Source: Rhizobium sp. N324 (GTDB lineage: Bacteria > Pseudomonadota > Alphaproteobacteria > Rhizobiales > Rhizobiaceae). Taken from it: DNA of 64,000 nucleotides. The stretch's first letter is position 1. Every line of letters begins with the position of its first letter. The stretch spans positions 3,165,001-3,229,000 of the forward strand of contig NZ_CP013630.1 in the NCBI RefSeq assembly GCF_001664485.1, written 5' to 3'. The notes under the pieces are model-generated. The model was not told the origin of the DNA, did no database searches, and saw only the letters and a program-made list of their open reading frames with translations. Positions 17,297 to 26,533 of this stretch are shown here, one piece after another. Made by a program: the position numbers and the translations under genes.

Positions 17297-18400
17297 GTGA
17301 TCTCTAACATTTCTCGACTTCTGTCGCTCTCTACTGCGATGATCGTGGCTTCGACCGCGATTGCCGCCGCCGAGCCGAGCGCTGAACTTATCGCCGCCGC
17401 CAAGAAGGAAGGCACGCTGACGACGATCGCTCTTCCGCACGACTGGTGCGGCTATGGCGACGTCATTGCCGGCTTCAAGGCCAAGTATGGCCTCGAGGTC
17501 AACGAACTGAACCCGGATGCAGGTTCGGGCGACGAAGTCGAAGCCATCAAGGCCAACAAGGGCAATACCGGCCCGCAGGCGCCTGACGTCATCGACGTCG
17601 GCCTCTCCTTCGGTCCGTCTGCCAAGAAGGACGGCCTGATTCAGCCTTATAAGGTTTCCACCTGGGACTCGATCCCGGATACGGCCAAGGATCCCGAAGG
17701 CTACTGGTATGGCGACTATTACGGCGTTCTCTCGTTCCTCGTGAACAAGGATCTCGTCAAGGAATCGCCGGTCGACTGGGCCGACCTGAAGAAGAGCGAC
17801 TACGCAAACACCGTTGCTCTGGCAGGCGATCCGCGCACCGCCAACCAGGCTGTTCAGGGCGTGTATGCCGCTGGTCTTTCCGCATCCGGCGGTGACGCGG
17901 CCAAGGCAGGCGAAGAAGGCCTGAAGTTCTTTGCCGAACTGAACAAGGCCGGCAATTTCGTACCTGTCGTCGGCAAGGCGGCTCCGTTCGCACAGGGCTC
18001 GACGCCGATCATCGTCGCTTGGGACTACAACGCCCTGTCCTGGGGCCAGAGCCTCAAGGGCAACCCTCCGTTCGAGGTTGTCGTTCCGAAAACGGGCGTC
18101 GTTGCCGGTGTCTACGTTCAGGCGATTTCCGCCTTCGCTCCGCATCCGAACGCTGCCAAGCTCTGGATGGAATACCTTTATTCCGACGAAGGTCAGCTCG
18201 GCTGGCTGAAGGGCTATTGCCACCCGATCCGCTTCAACGATCTTGCCAAGAACAACAAGATCCCGAAGGACCTGCTCGACAAGCTGCCGCCGGCAGCAGC
18301 CTATGAAAAGGCTGTCTTCCCGACGCTCGAAGAGCAGGCCGCCGGCAAGGAAGCCATCACCAAGAATTGGGATTCGGTCGTCGGCGCCAGCGTCAAGTAA
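17297..18400 (+). CDS. ABC transporter substrate-binding protein (family 1)
   Basis: The 367-residue periplasmic protein starts at GTG 17297 behind AAGGAGA. Residues 1-26 form a signal peptide ending IAAAEPS. The mature part (LIAAAKKEGTLTTIALPHDWCGYGDVIAGFKAKYG, APDVIDVGLSFGPSAKKDGLI, WDYNALSWGQ) resembles the Fe(III)/spermidine/2-aminoethylphosphonate class of binding proteins. The permease and ATPase genes follow. Ligand unknown; location after the RpiR gene suggests it may serve the same catabolic unit. Confidence 0.88.
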   Translation: MISNISRLLSLSTAMIVASTAIAAAEPSAELIAAAKKEGTLTTIALPHDWCGYGDVIAGFKAKYGLEVNELNPDAGSGDEVEAIKANKGNTGPQAPDVIDVGLSFGPSAKKDGLIQPYKVSTWDSIPDTAKDPEGYWYGDYYGVLSFLVNKDLVKESPVDWADLKKSDYANTVALAGDPRTANQAVQGVYAAGLSASGGDAAKAGEEGLKFFAELNKAGNFVPVVGKAAPFAQGSTPIIVAWDYNALSWGQSLKGNPPFEVVVPKTGVVAGVYVQAISAFAPHPNAAKLWMEYLYSDEGQLGWLKGYCHPIRFNDLAKNNKIPKDLLDKLPPAAAYEKAVFPTLEEQAAGKEAITKNWDSVVGASVK

Positions 18401-18412
18401 TCTCTAATCCTG

Positions 18413-18437
18413 CCTCCCCGCCGCATAGGCGGGGAGG
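18413..18437 (+). terminator. Intra-operon hairpin after the binding-protein gene
   Basis: A 10-bp stem (CCTCCCCGCC/GGCGGGGAGG, loop GCATA) lies 13 bases after the stop and has no T-run. This is typical of mRNA-stabilising or attenuating hairpins that keep binding-protein levels above permease levels. Confidence 0.6.
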
Positions 18438-18472
18438 TTCTCTCACTCCGACGCCCCAGGATAAGCTTTTCC

Positions 18473-19366
18473 ATGAGCACGGTTTCAACGCCTATGGTGA
18501 GCAGCGCCCCCTTGATCAACAGAGATCGCGTGATCGACTGGCTGGGCATTGCACCCTTCATTATCTTCTCCCTGCTGTTCCTGATCATCCCCACGCTTTA
18601 TCTTGTGGCGGGCGCATTCCTGACCCCCGAGGGCCACCTAACGCTGAAGAATATCGGCGATCTCTTTACCCCCTCGATCATCAGCGCCTACTGGATCAGT
18701 ATCCGTGTCTCGGTGGCGTCGGCTCTCGGCGGTGCGCTGATCGGCTTCTTCCTCGCCTGGGCCGTCGTGCTCGGCGGCCTGCCCGCCTCCGTCCGCTCGA
18801 CGCTTCTGACCTTCTCCGGCGTCGCCTCGAATTTCGCCGGCGTCCCGCTCGCCTTCGCCTTTCTGGCAACGCTCGGCCGCACCGGCCTCGTGACGGTTTT
18901 CCTGCGCGAATGGTTCGATTTCAACCTTTACAGCACCGGTTTCAACCTACTGTCCTTCCTCGGCCTCACCATCACCTACATGTATTTCCAGATCCCGCTG
19001 ATGGTGCTGATCCTGACTCCTGCGCTCGACGGCATGAAGAAGGAATGGCGCGAAGCCTCGCAAATCCTCGGCGCCACCAACCGCCAGTACTGGACGATGG
19101 TCGCGCTGCCGATCCTCTGGCCGAGCCTGCTCGGCACGACGCTGCTGCTCTTCGCCAACGCCTTCGGCGCCATCGCCACCGCCTTCGCGCTGACCGGCAG
19201 CTCGCTGAATATCGTGCCGATCCTGCTCTATGCGCAGATCCGCGGCGACGTCCTGCACAATGCCAATCTCGGTTACGCCATCGCGCTCGGAATGATCGTG
19301 ATCACCGGCGTCTCCAATGTCCTGTACCTCATGCTGCGCATGCGCGCCGAACGGTGGCAGAAATGA
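18473..19366 (+). CDS. ABC transporter permease (first of pair)
   Basis: The 297-residue polytopic protein has about six membrane segments. The EAA-type loop reads EWREASQILGATNRQYWTMVALPILWPSLLG near residue 190. The start ATG is followed by MSTVSTPMVSSAPL. The stop overlaps the next permease start (ATGA). It pairs with the following gene as the heterodimeric channel of the importer. Confidence 0.88.
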   Translation: MSTVSTPMVSSAPLINRDRVIDWLGIAPFIIFSLLFLIIPTLYLVAGAFLTPEGHLTLKNIGDLFTPSIISAYWISIRVSVASALGGALIGFFLAWAVVLGGLPASVRSTLLTFSGVASNFAGVPLAFAFLATLGRTGLVTVFLREWFDFNLYSTGFNLLSFLGLTITYMYFQIPLMVLILTPALDGMKKEWREASQILGATNRQYWTMVALPILWPSLLGTTLLLFANAFGAIATAFALTGSSLNIVPILLYAQIRGDVLHNANLGYAIALGMIVITGVSNVLYLMLRMRAERWQK

Positions 19367-20151
19367 AGGCGCAACGTCTCGGAGCCTGGATCGCCATTAT
19401 TCTGGGCGCGTCCTATTTCATCATTCCGCTAATCGGCACCATTGAATTTTCGCTGCGCATGCGCCGCGGTGAATACAGCCTCGATGCCTATCAGTCGGTC
19501 TTCTCGGACGCCCAGTTCCGCGAGACCTTCGGCTATTCCATGATGATGGCCCTCCTGACCATTGTCTTCGGCATGCTGCTCGTCGTGCCGACGGCCTACT
19601 GGGTGCGGCTGCGGCTGCCGCAGATGCGCCCGGTCGTCGAATTCATCACGCTGCTGCCGCTGGTCATTCCGGCAATCGTCATCGTCTTCGGCTATCTCAG
19701 GATGTACAATTCGTCGTCCTACCTGCCGCTGACGGGTTCGACGACCGGCACCAATATCCTGCTGGTTTTCTCCTACATCACACTGTCGCTGCCCTATATG
19801 TACCGCGCCGTCGATACCGCCATGCGCGCCATCGACGTCCGCACCCTGACGGAAGCGGCAGAGAGCCTCGGCGCTCGCTGGACGACGATCATGTTCAGAT
19901 GCATTTTCCCGAACGTCATGAGCGGCGTGCTGTCGGGCGCCTTCATCACGCTGGCGATCGTCATGGGCGAATTCACCTTCGCCGCCCTGCTCAACCGCCC
20001 GGCCTTCGGCCCTTACCTGCAGCTTGTCGGCGCCAACAAGGCTTATGAGCCTTCGGCACTCGCTGTCATCGCCTTCTCGATCACCTGGCTCAGCATGGGC
20101 CTGCTCAACCTCGTTTCTCGCTTCGGCAAAGCCCGCCCGGCAAAGGCTTAA
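19363..20151 (+). CDS. ABC transporter permease (second of pair)
   Basis: The 262-residue polytopic protein has the PotC-type loop EAAESLGARWTTIMFRCIFPNVMSGVLSGAF. ATG 19363 overlaps the preceding stop, so the longer upstream open frame is excluded. It is translationally coupled to the first permease and followed 12 bases later by the ATPase gene. Confidence 0.88.
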   Translation: MKAQRLGAWIAIILGASYFIIPLIGTIEFSLRMRRGEYSLDAYQSVFSDAQFRETFGYSMMMALLTIVFGMLLVVPTAYWVRLRLPQMRPVVEFITLLPLVIPAIVIVFGYLRMYNSSSYLPLTGSTTGTNILLVFSYITLSLPYMYRAVDTAMRAIDVRTLTEAAESLGARWTTIMFRCIFPNVMSGVLSGAFITLAIVMGEFTFAALLNRPAFGPYLQLVGANKAYEPSALAVIAFSITWLSMGLLNLVSRFGKARPAKA

Positions 20152-20163
20152 GGTAACTGGCTC

Positions 20164-21225
20164 ATGTCCTTTCTCACACTGAACAACATTCAGAAATCCT
20201 TCGGCCCGGTTCAGGTCGTCAAAAACTTCAATATGAACATCGAAAAGGGAGAGTTCGTCTCCTTCCTCGGACCGTCGGGCTGCGGCAAGACGACCGTTCT
20301 GCGCATGATCGCCGGCTTCGAAACCCCGACCGGCGGCACGTTGACCATCAATGGCAAGGACCAGAGCGCGCTGAAACCGAACCAGCGCAACATCGGCATG
20401 GTCTTCCAAGCCTATGCACTGTTTCCAAATATGACGGTGCACGACAACGTCGCCTTCGGCCTCAAGGTCGCTGGCGCTCCAAAGCCGGAGATCGACGCCC
20501 GCGTCAAGGAAATGCTTGGCCTGATCAAGCTCGGTCACCTGGCCGACCGCTTCCCTTACCAATTGTCGGGTGGCCAGCAGCAGCGTGTCGCTCTTGCCCG
20601 TGCGCTAGCCGTCAAGCCGCAGGTGCTGCTGCTCGACGAGCCGCTCTCCGCACTCGACGCCAAGATCCGCGTGTCGCTGCGCGAGGAAATCCGCGCGATC
20701 CAGCAGCAGCTCGGCATTACCACGGTTTTCGTCACCCACGACCAGGAAGAGGCGCTGTCGATCTCCGACCGCATCGTCGTCATGAATGCCGGCAAGGCCG
20801 ACCAGATCGGTTCGCCCTTCGAGATCTACAACACGCCGGCAACGCGCTTTGTCGCCTCCTTCGTCGGCACGCTGAACCTCATCGAAGCCAAGGTCGTCGA
20901 TCCCGACGCCAACCGCATCCAGATCGGCGATCAGGCCATCACGCTGAAGCAGTCGGTCGCAGCCCACAAGGCCGGCGAGACAATCTCGCTGGCGCTACGC
21001 CCTGAAGCAGGCTCGCTCTCCGACAGCGTCAGAAGCGATACCGCGCTCACCGGTCAGGTCGTCTCGGCCCACTTCCTGGGGTCGGTCATCCGCACCCGCA
21101 TGAATGTCGGCGGCAATGTCATTTCTTTCGACATGTTCAACAGCCCCGGCACCACGCCGCCGCAGGCCGGCGAAACGGTGACCCTGCGTTTCATGGCGGC
21201 CGATCTGCTGGTCATCCGGGACTGA
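20164..21225 (+). CDS. ABC transporter ATP-binding protein (PotA/FbpC type)
   Basis: The 353-residue ATPase has Walker A GPSGCGKT, Q-loop MVFQAYALFPNMTV, signature LSGGQQQR, Walker B VLLLDEPLSALD and switch His VTHDQEEAL. A C-terminal TOBE-like regulatory domain follows from about residue 245. Bases 20902-21225 are repeated at 22627-22950 beyond the epimerase gene. It completes the importer of the 17.3-21.2 kb operon. Confidence 0.92.
   Translation: MSFLTLNNIQKSFGPVQVVKNFNMNIEKGEFVSFLGPSGCGKTTVLRMIAGFETPTGGTLTINGKDQSALKPNQRNIGMVFQAYALFPNMTVHDNVAFGLKVAGAPKPEIDARVKEMLGLIKLGHLADRFPYQLSGGQQQRVALARALAVKPQVLLLDEPLSALDAKIRVSLREEIRAIQQQLGITTVFVTHDQEEALSISDRIVVMNAGKADQIGSPFEIYNTPATRFVASFVGTLNLIEAKVVDPDANRIQIGDQAITLKQSVAAHKAGETISLALRPEAGSLSDSVRSDTALTGQVVSAHFLGSVIRTRMNVGGNVISFDMFNSPGTTPPQAGETVTLRFMAADLLVIRD
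20902..21225 (+). repeat. Direct repeat, copy 1 (3' part of the ABC ATPase gene)
   Basis: This 324-base segment aligns without gaps to 22627-22950, with about 15 mismatches counted by eye. The following terminator is also repeated. The two copies bracket the epimerase gene. Confidence 0.9.
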
Positions 21226-21244
21226 GTTTGACAAACCACTCATG

Positions 21245-21277
21245 AAAAAGGCGCCGCAAAAAGCGGCGCCTTTTTTA
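21245..21277 (+). terminator. Rho-independent terminator of the ABC operon
   Basis: AAAAAGGCGCCGC and GCGGCGCCTTTTTT pair around an AAAAA loop and end in a T-run, 19 bases after the ATPase stop. A sister terminator ends the second repeat copy at 22973-23001. Confidence 0.9.
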
Positions 21278-21358
21278 TTGTTCGGACGAAACCGTATCGC
21301 GATCGTTCAGAATCAATTGCCGCGCTTTTCTGCACCGCGCGCTCCGAAGGCCGAAAGG

Positions 21359-22387
21359 TCAGAGGTCCATCGGCCAGGTGTCAGAGAGGCGATAGCCGGC
21401 CTGGAACGGATCGGCCGGATCGACCATGAGCTGCTTCGTGCCGATGACCCATGCACGACCCGAGATGATCGGGATGATGCCAGACTTGCCGTTGATGTCG
21501 ACTTCGCTATCGATGCTGCAGTGGAACTCCGTGTCCAACAGCGAGGTGCCTACGAATTTTTCGCCTGCCTTGATCTGACCCTTGGCGTGAAGCACGGCCA
21601 TGCGAGCCGAACATCCCGTGCCGCAGGGAGAACGGTCTATTTTGCCCGGACGGATGGCGACCGCATTCTTGCCCCAGAACACGCCACCCCTCTTTTCGAC
21701 CGGATCGGTGATCTGGCAGAAGGAGATGTGGCCCCAGTCATTGCCCGGGTGCTTGAAGCCGAGCTGCTCATTGGCGGCTTCGGTGATCTTGACGCCCATG
21801 CGGGCGATATCGCGGGCGTGGTCCGATCGAAGGCTGAGCCCTATGGATGCCGCATCGACGATGACGAAGCTGTCCCCGCCATAGGCCGTGTCGACCGTGA
21901 CCGTGCCGATACCTTCGACCTCAATTCTGGCATCGAGCATATCGGCAAAGGACGGGACGTTGCGGACGCGGATGCGTTCGGCCTTGCCGTTGCGGCACTC
22001 GGCCTCTACCTCGATCAGGCCACCCGGAGGCTCGAGGATCATGCGGGTGATGGGTTCCTGCATCGGAATGATGCCCGTATCGAGCAGCACTGTTGACACG
22101 CACATGGAGTTTGAACCCGACATCGGAGGCGTGTCGGCCGGCTCCATGATGATCCAGCCCATCTGCGCCTTGGGGTTCTTCGGCGGGACGAGCAGGTTGA
22201 CGTGGCGGAACACGCCACCGCGAGGTTCGTTCAATACGAAGTTTCTCAGCGTCTCATCCTCGGCAATCCACCGCGACTGCTCCCACACCGTTGCGCCGGG
22301 AGGCGGCGCAACGCCGCCAACGATGACGTCACCCACCTCACCTTCCGCATGGCAGCTGACGATATGCACGATCTTGGATGTACGCAT
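21359..22387 (-). CDS. Proline racemase family protein, probable hydroxyproline 2-epimerase
   Basis: The 342-residue protein has the family fold motifs. The second catalytic site, [16 protein letters not shown], keeps Cys. The first, [11 protein letters not shown], has Ser where proline racemase has Cys. A Ser/Cys pair has been reported among hydroxyproline 2-epimerases of this superfamily, while the dehydratases carry Cys/Thr. The product is therefore more likely an epimerase of 4- or 3-hydroxyproline than a racemase or dehydratase. ATG 22387 follows GGGGAA. It is transcribed against its neighbours and lies between two direct repeats. Confidence 0.85.
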   Translation of the reverse strand: MRTSKIVHIVSCHAEGEVGDVIVGGVAPPPGATVWEQSRWIAEDETLRNFVLNEPRGGVFRHVNLLVPPKNPKAQMGWIIMEPADTPPMSGSNSMCVSTVLLDTGIIPMQEPITRMILEPPGGLIEVEAECRNGKAERIRVRNVPSFADMLDARIEVEGIGTVTVDTAYGGDSFVIVDAASIGLSLRSDHARDIARMGVKITEAANEQLGFKHPGNDWGHISFCQITDPVEKRGGVFWGKNAVAIRPGKIDRSPCGTGCSARMAVLHAKGQIKAGEKFVGTSLLDTEFHCSIDSEVDINGKSGIIPIISGRAWVIGTKQLMVDPADPFQAGYRLSDTWPMDL

Positions 22388-22626
22388 TTGATGTTCCCCG
22401 CACCTGTTCTTCGAAGCTGGAGCAGTCCGACAAAACCGTACAGCAATCTTGCGGCCGAAATTGCAGGAAAGCAAAGCTGTGGAGGTCACACTCTTCAGCT
22501 TGGAATAACGTATACGATCTACGATAACAGAGTCAAGTTAGAGCCGCCTCAGGGCGACGGCAGAACGCGAGCAGAAAGGAGATCGTGCTGCGGTAAGCAG
22601 CGACGACGATATTCCGGCGGCGCCAG

Positions 22627-22950
22627 CCCGACGCCAACCGCATCCAGATCGGCGATCAGGCCATCACGCTGAAGCAGTCGGTCGCAGCCCACAAGGCCGG
22701 CGAGACAATCTCGCTGGCGCTGCGCCCTGAAGCAGGCTCGCTCTCCGACAGCGTCAGAAGCGATACCGCGCTTACTGGCAAGGTCGTCTCGGCCCACTTC
22801 CTGGGGTCGGTCATCCGCACCCGCATGAATGTCGGCGACAACGTCATTTCTTTCGACATGTTCAATAGCCCCGGCGTCACCCCGTCGCAGGCCGGCGAAA
22901 CCGTGACGCTGCGTTTCATGGCGGCCGATCTGCTGGTCATCCGCGACTGA
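22627..22950 (+). pseudogene. ABC ATPase 3' fragment (direct repeat, copy 2)
   Basis: The segment encodes the last 107 residues of the ATPase in frame (DANRIQIGDQAITLKQSVAA onward) with about four amino-acid changes and a normal stop, but no Walker motifs. The nucleotide differences are mostly at third positions, so it diverged under coding constraint before or around the duplication. It cannot encode a working ATPase. The genuine downstream sequence (terminator, then the NIPSNAP gene) follows this copy. Confidence 0.88.
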
Positions 22951-22972
22951 GGCTTGCGACACCGCGCATGCA

Positions 22973-23001
22973 AAAGGCGCCGCGAAACGGCGCCTTTTTC
23001 A
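22973..23001 (+). terminator. Terminator of repeat copy 2
   Basis: AAAAGGCGCCG/CGGCGCCTTTTT hairpin with T-run, a diverged copy of the one at 21245-21277. Confidence 0.8.
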
Positions 23002-23144
23002 TTTCAGGCCCGCCGACTTATCAGCAATCGTGATGCAGCCATCACGACAAAGCACTTGAACTCTTTCAACTCAGTGCCAGAAGGTGAGCAAGCCGATGGG
23101 CCGGGCAGCCGTCCGCCCGGCGTTTTACGCGATGGGATATGTCA

Positions 23145-23450
23145 ATGATTACCTGCCACCTGCGTTATGTGATCGATCCGTACAAGCTTGCCGAATTCGA
23201 GGAATATGCCCGGCTCTGGATTCCGATCGTCAACAGGATGGGCGGCACCCATCACGGTTATTTCTTGCCATCCGAAGGCGCCAACAACATTGCCGTCGCC
23301 TTGTTTTCCTTCCCGAGCCTTGCTGCCTACGAGGACTACCGCACCCGCATGGCCAGCGATCCGGAATGTCAGGCGGCTTTCGAGCTCGACAAACGCAACC
23401 GCAGTATCGTCAGCTATGAACGTAGCTTCATGCGGCCCGTGCTCGGCTGA
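23145..23450 (+). CDS. NIPSNAP family protein
   Basis: The 101-residue single-domain protein (MITCHLRYVIDPYKLAEFEEYARLW, GGTHHGYFLPSEGANNIAVALFSFPSLAAYEDYR) matches the NIPSNAP/dimeric alpha-beta barrel fold. Its biochemical role is unknown. ATG 23145 has GGG eight bases upstream. An in-frame ATG two codons earlier (23139) is too close to it. It lies just beyond the duplicated ATPase fragment and seems to have been the original neighbour of the ABC operon. Confidence 0.82.
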   Translation: MITCHLRYVIDPYKLAEFEEYARLWIPIVNRMGGTHHGYFLPSEGANNIAVALFSFPSLAAYEDYRTRMASDPECQAAFELDKRNRSIVSYERSFMRPVLG

Positions 23451-23471
23451 TCGAATTCGTGCACTCCGATA

Positions 23472-23573
23472 ATGCATGTCGCCCGGAAGTGTGCAGCGGT
23501 TCCGGGACAACGACATACATCAAAACAAAGAGTTAAAGCGCGTCGCATGAATTAGATTTGACGCGACGCGCTT
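23472..23573. repeat. Rhizobial palindromic element, type B, with second palindrome
   Basis: The first hairpin (ATGCATGTCG ... CGACATACAT, core AGTGTGCAGCGGT) matches the element at 6707-6755. It is followed by a second palindrome, AAGCGCGTCGC/GCGACGCGCTT (23536-23573). The pair sits between converging genes and may serve as a terminator. Confidence 0.75.
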
Positions 23574-23614
23574 GAAAAGCCCCGCACGCGGCGCTTTTTT
23601 GTTCTTTCATGCGC

Positions 23615-24616
23615 TCAGCGGATCGCCCGGTCGTCCGCATCGAAGCGGTGCACGCGCGCCTGATCCGGCGTTGCATAAACGATCTCGTCCGGCTCGTACT
23701 GGTGTTCACCGAACAGGCGGGCCGTCAGCAAGCCACACTGGTCGGATTCCAGATAGATGATCGTGTCGGCGCCGAGATGCTCGACATGCACGACCTTCGC
23801 TGCCCAGCTCCCCTGATCACGCGATAGCGTCACATGTTCGGGACGCACGCCGATCGTCTTGGCGCTGTGATCGCCGACCTTTTCGGCTGCGATGAAATTC
23901 ATCTGCGGCGAGCCGATGAAGCCAGCAACGAAGACGTTCGCCGGACGATTGTAGAGTTCCATCGGCGAGCCGATCTGCTCGATCGCGCCGGCATTCAGCA
24001 CCACGATCTTGTCGGCAAGCGTCATCGCCTCGACCTGGTCGTGGGTGACGTAGATCATCGTCGCCTTCAGGCTGCGGTGCAGCCGGGCGATTTCAAGGCG
24101 GGTCTGAACACGCAGCGCAGCGTCGAGGTTCGACAGCGGCTCGTCGAACAGGAAGAGTTCCGGTTCGCGCACGATGGCGCGGCCGATCGCAACGCGTTGG
24201 CGCTGACCGCCGGATAATTCGGCCGGCCGCCGCGCCAGATAGGGGGCGAGCGACAGCATGCCCGATGCCTTGCCGACTCGGCTGTCGATCTCGCCCTTCG
24301 GCGTACCCGCCTGCTTGAGGCCGAGGCCCATATTGTCCTTGACCGTTAAGTGCGGATAGAGCGCATAGGACTGGAACACCATGGCGATGCCGCGCTTGGC
24401 CGGCGGCGTCAGCGTCTCGTCGCGGCCGTTGATGACGACGGCGCCCGAGGTGACGTCCTCGAGGCCCGCAATACTGCGCAACAGCGTCGATTTTCCGCAG
24501 CCCGAGGGGCCGACGAAGATGACGAATTCGCCGTCCTCGACCTCGAGGTCGATACCTTTCAGCACCTCATGCGTGCCATAGGTCTTGCGGATGGATTTGA
24601 GTTGAAGCGATCCCAC
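23615..24616 (-). CDS. Sugar ABC transporter ATP-binding protein (UgpC/MsmK type)
   Basis: The 333-residue ATPase has Walker [10 protein letters not shown]-loop [14 protein letters not shown], signature LSGGQRQR, Walker [13 protein letters not shown] and [14 protein letters not shown], followed by a TOBE-containing C terminus. GTG 24616 is chosen: AAGGA lies eight bases upstream, and the longer frame runs into the dehydrogenase gene. It is the last gene of a five-gene operon with two permeases, a binding protein and an oxidoreductase, and energises sugar uptake. Confidence 0.9.
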   Translation of the reverse strand: MGSLQLKSIRKTYGTHEVLKGIDLEVEDGEFVIFVGPSGCGKSTLLRSIAGLEDVTSGAVVINGRDETLTPPAKRGIAMVFQSYALYPHLTVKDNMGLGLKQAGTPKGEIDSRVGKASGMLSLAPYLARRPAELSGGQRQRVAIGRAIVREPELFLFDEPLSNLDAALRVQTRLEIARLHRSLKATMIYVTHDQVEAMTLADKIVVLNAGAIEQIGSPMELYNRPANVFVAGFIGSPQMNFIAAEKVGDHSAKTIGVRPEHVTLSRDQGSWAAKVVHVEHLGADTIIYLESDQCGLLTARLFGEHQYEPDEIVYATPDQARVHRFDADDRAIR

Positions 24617-24626
24617 TGATTTTTCC

Positions 24627-25688
24627 TTACAATCTGACCGGCTGGCCGGTGCGCACGCTCTCGTCGGCGGCAAGGCAGATGCGCAGCGACGCCACCGCAT
24701 CCGCCATATGGCGATCGAGGTTCAGACCCTCACGGATCGCCCTCAGCACGAAGGCCTGTTCCAGGTCGCAGAGCGCCTGATGACCGGGCTCGCCCGTCAT
24801 CCTCATATCCTGGTCGGGCCGGATGAACTTGCCGTCCGGGCCGGTTTCGGCCGTATGCAGACGGATCACCGACGTCTTGGTGTGCGTATCGATATCATCG
24901 GACTTGGCGTTCGGATCCATGACGATCGACACCGCGCCCTTCGGCGACATGACATCCTTGACGAAGAAGGCGGTCTCCGAAATCATCGGTCCCCAGCCGG
25001 CCTCGTACCAGCCGACCGAACCGTCCTCGAAGAGCACTTGCAGCTGGCCGTAATTATACATGTCGGCGGCGATCTCGTCGGACAGCCGCAGCCCCATGCC
25101 GCGCACCTCGACGGCCCTCGCATCGGTGATCTGGCACATGACGTCGACATAATGCACGCCGCAATCGACGATCGGTGAGGTGGTTCGCATCAGCGACTTG
25201 TGTGTCGCCCAGGTCGGACCGCTGGACTGCTGGTTGAGGTTCATGCGGAAGACGTAAGGCGGGCCGAGTTTGCGCGCCTCCTCGATCAGTCTCGTCCAGG
25301 ACGGGTGATGGCGCAGGATATAACCGATCACCAGCTTGCGCCCCGCCGTCTTCGCCGCGGCGACCACACGCTCGGCGTCGGCAACGGTCGTCGCCAGCGG
25401 CTTCTCCACGAAGACATGGCAGCCGGCCTCGAAGGCAGCGACGGCATAATCGGCATGGCTGTCGGAATAGGTATTGATCGAGCAGAGGTCCGGCTTCAGC
25501 TCGGCAAGCGCCGTTGTGAAGTCGGGATGGATCGAATAGGCCTGCAGCTCGGGCTCCAGCTTCGGCCTCGAGCGGTTGACGAGACCGACGATCTCGAAGC
25601 CGGGATTGTTGTGATAGGCGAGCGCATGGCTGCGACCCATATTGCCGAGGCCGGCAACGAGGACGCGGATCGGTTTGTCCTGGCTCAT
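24627..25688 (-). CDS. Gfo/Idh/MocA family oxidoreductase
   Basis: The 353-residue NAD(P)-dependent sugar dehydrogenase-like protein has the Rossmann motif [18 protein letters not shown] at the N terminus, EKPLATT (catalytic Lys) near residue 97, and [13 protein letters not shown] near residue 185 with the conserved Asp and His. The start overlaps the upstream permease stop (ATGA), so it is translated with the transporter and probably oxidises the imported sugar or derivative. Confidence 0.88.
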   Translation of the reverse strand: MSQDKPIRVLVAGLGNMGRSHALAYHNNPGFEIVGLVNRSRPKLEPELQAYSIHPDFTTALAELKPDLCSINTYSDSHADYAVAAFEAGCHVFVEKPLATTVADAERVVAAAKTAGRKLVIGYILRHHPSWTRLIEEARKLGPPYVFRMNLNQQSSGPTWATHKSLMRTTSPIVDCGVHYVDVMCQITDARAVEVRGMGLRLSDEIAADMYNYGQLQVLFEDGSVGWYEAGWGPMISETAFFVKDVMSPKGAVSIVMDPNAKSDDIDTHTKTSVIRLHTAETGPDGKFIRPDQDMRMTGEPGHQALCDLEQAFVLRAIREGLNLDRHMADAVASLRICLAADESVRTGQPVRL

Positions 25689-26524
25689 TTGACGGCTCCT
25701 GACGTAATGCCGCGGATCAGCTGCCGCGAGAAGATGACGTAGAGGATGAGGATCGGCAGGATCGCCAGCGACAGCGCCGCCAGCACCGCATTCCAGTTGG
25801 TGACGAATTGGCCGATGAAGATCTGCGAGCCGAGCGTTACCGTCTTGGTGGCCTCGGAGGGCGCCAGGATCAGCGGGAACCAGAGATCGTTCCAGATCGG
25901 GATCATGGTGAAGACGGCGACCGTCGCCATGGCAGGGCGCACCAGCGGCAGCACCAGGCGGAAGAAGATCGCATATTCGGAAAGGCCGTCGATGCGCCCG
26001 GCATTCTTGAGATCATCCGAAACCGTGCGCATGAATTCCGACAGGATGAAAATCGCCAGCGGTATGCCCTGCGCGGTATAGACGAGGACCAGCGCCGTCA
26101 GCGTGTTGACGAGACCGGCCGCCACCATGCCCTGCAGGATCGCCACCGTGCCGAGACGGATCGGGATCATGATGCCGATTGCCATATAGAGCCCGAGCAG
26201 CGTATTGCCGCGGAAGCGGTATTCTGAAAGCGCGAAGGCCGCCATCGCTCCGAAAAGCAGCACTAACAGGATCGAGACGATCGTGACGATGAAGCTGTTC
26301 TGGAAATAGGTGGCGAAATCGCCCTGCCCCAGCACCGTCTGGTAGCCGACGAGGCTGAAGGTCGACGGCGTCGGCACCATCAGCGGCTCGCGGAAGATCG
26401 AGGCGCGATCCTTGAACGAGTTGACCACGGTCAGGAAAACAGGAAACAGCGCGACCAGCGTATAGGCGCCGAGCGCCAGATGCACGAGGCCGGTGCGGAT
26501 GGGAGATGTGCGTGCCTTGGACAT
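25685..26524 (-). CDS. Sugar ABC transporter permease (MalG type)
   Basis: The 279-residue permease has six membrane segments and the EAA motif DDLKNAGRIDGLSEYAIFFRLVLPLVRPAM. It lies 9 bases downstream of the MalF-type partner and overlaps the dehydrogenase start. Together with its partner it forms the channel. Confidence 0.88.
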   Translation of the reverse strand: MSKARTSPIRTGLVHLALGAYTLVALFPVFLTVVNSFKDRASIFREPLMVPTPSTFSLVGYQTVLGQGDFATYFQNSFIVTIVSILLVLLFGAMAAFALSEYRFRGNTLLGLYMAIGIMIPIRLGTVAILQGMVAAGLVNTLTALVLVYTAQGIPLAIFILSEFMRTVSDDLKNAGRIDGLSEYAIFFRLVLPLVRPAMATVAVFTMIPIWNDLWFPLILAPSEATKTVTLGSQIFIGQFVTNWNAVLAALSLAILPILILYVIFSRQLIRGITSGAVK

Positions 26525-26533
26525 GCGCGCTCC

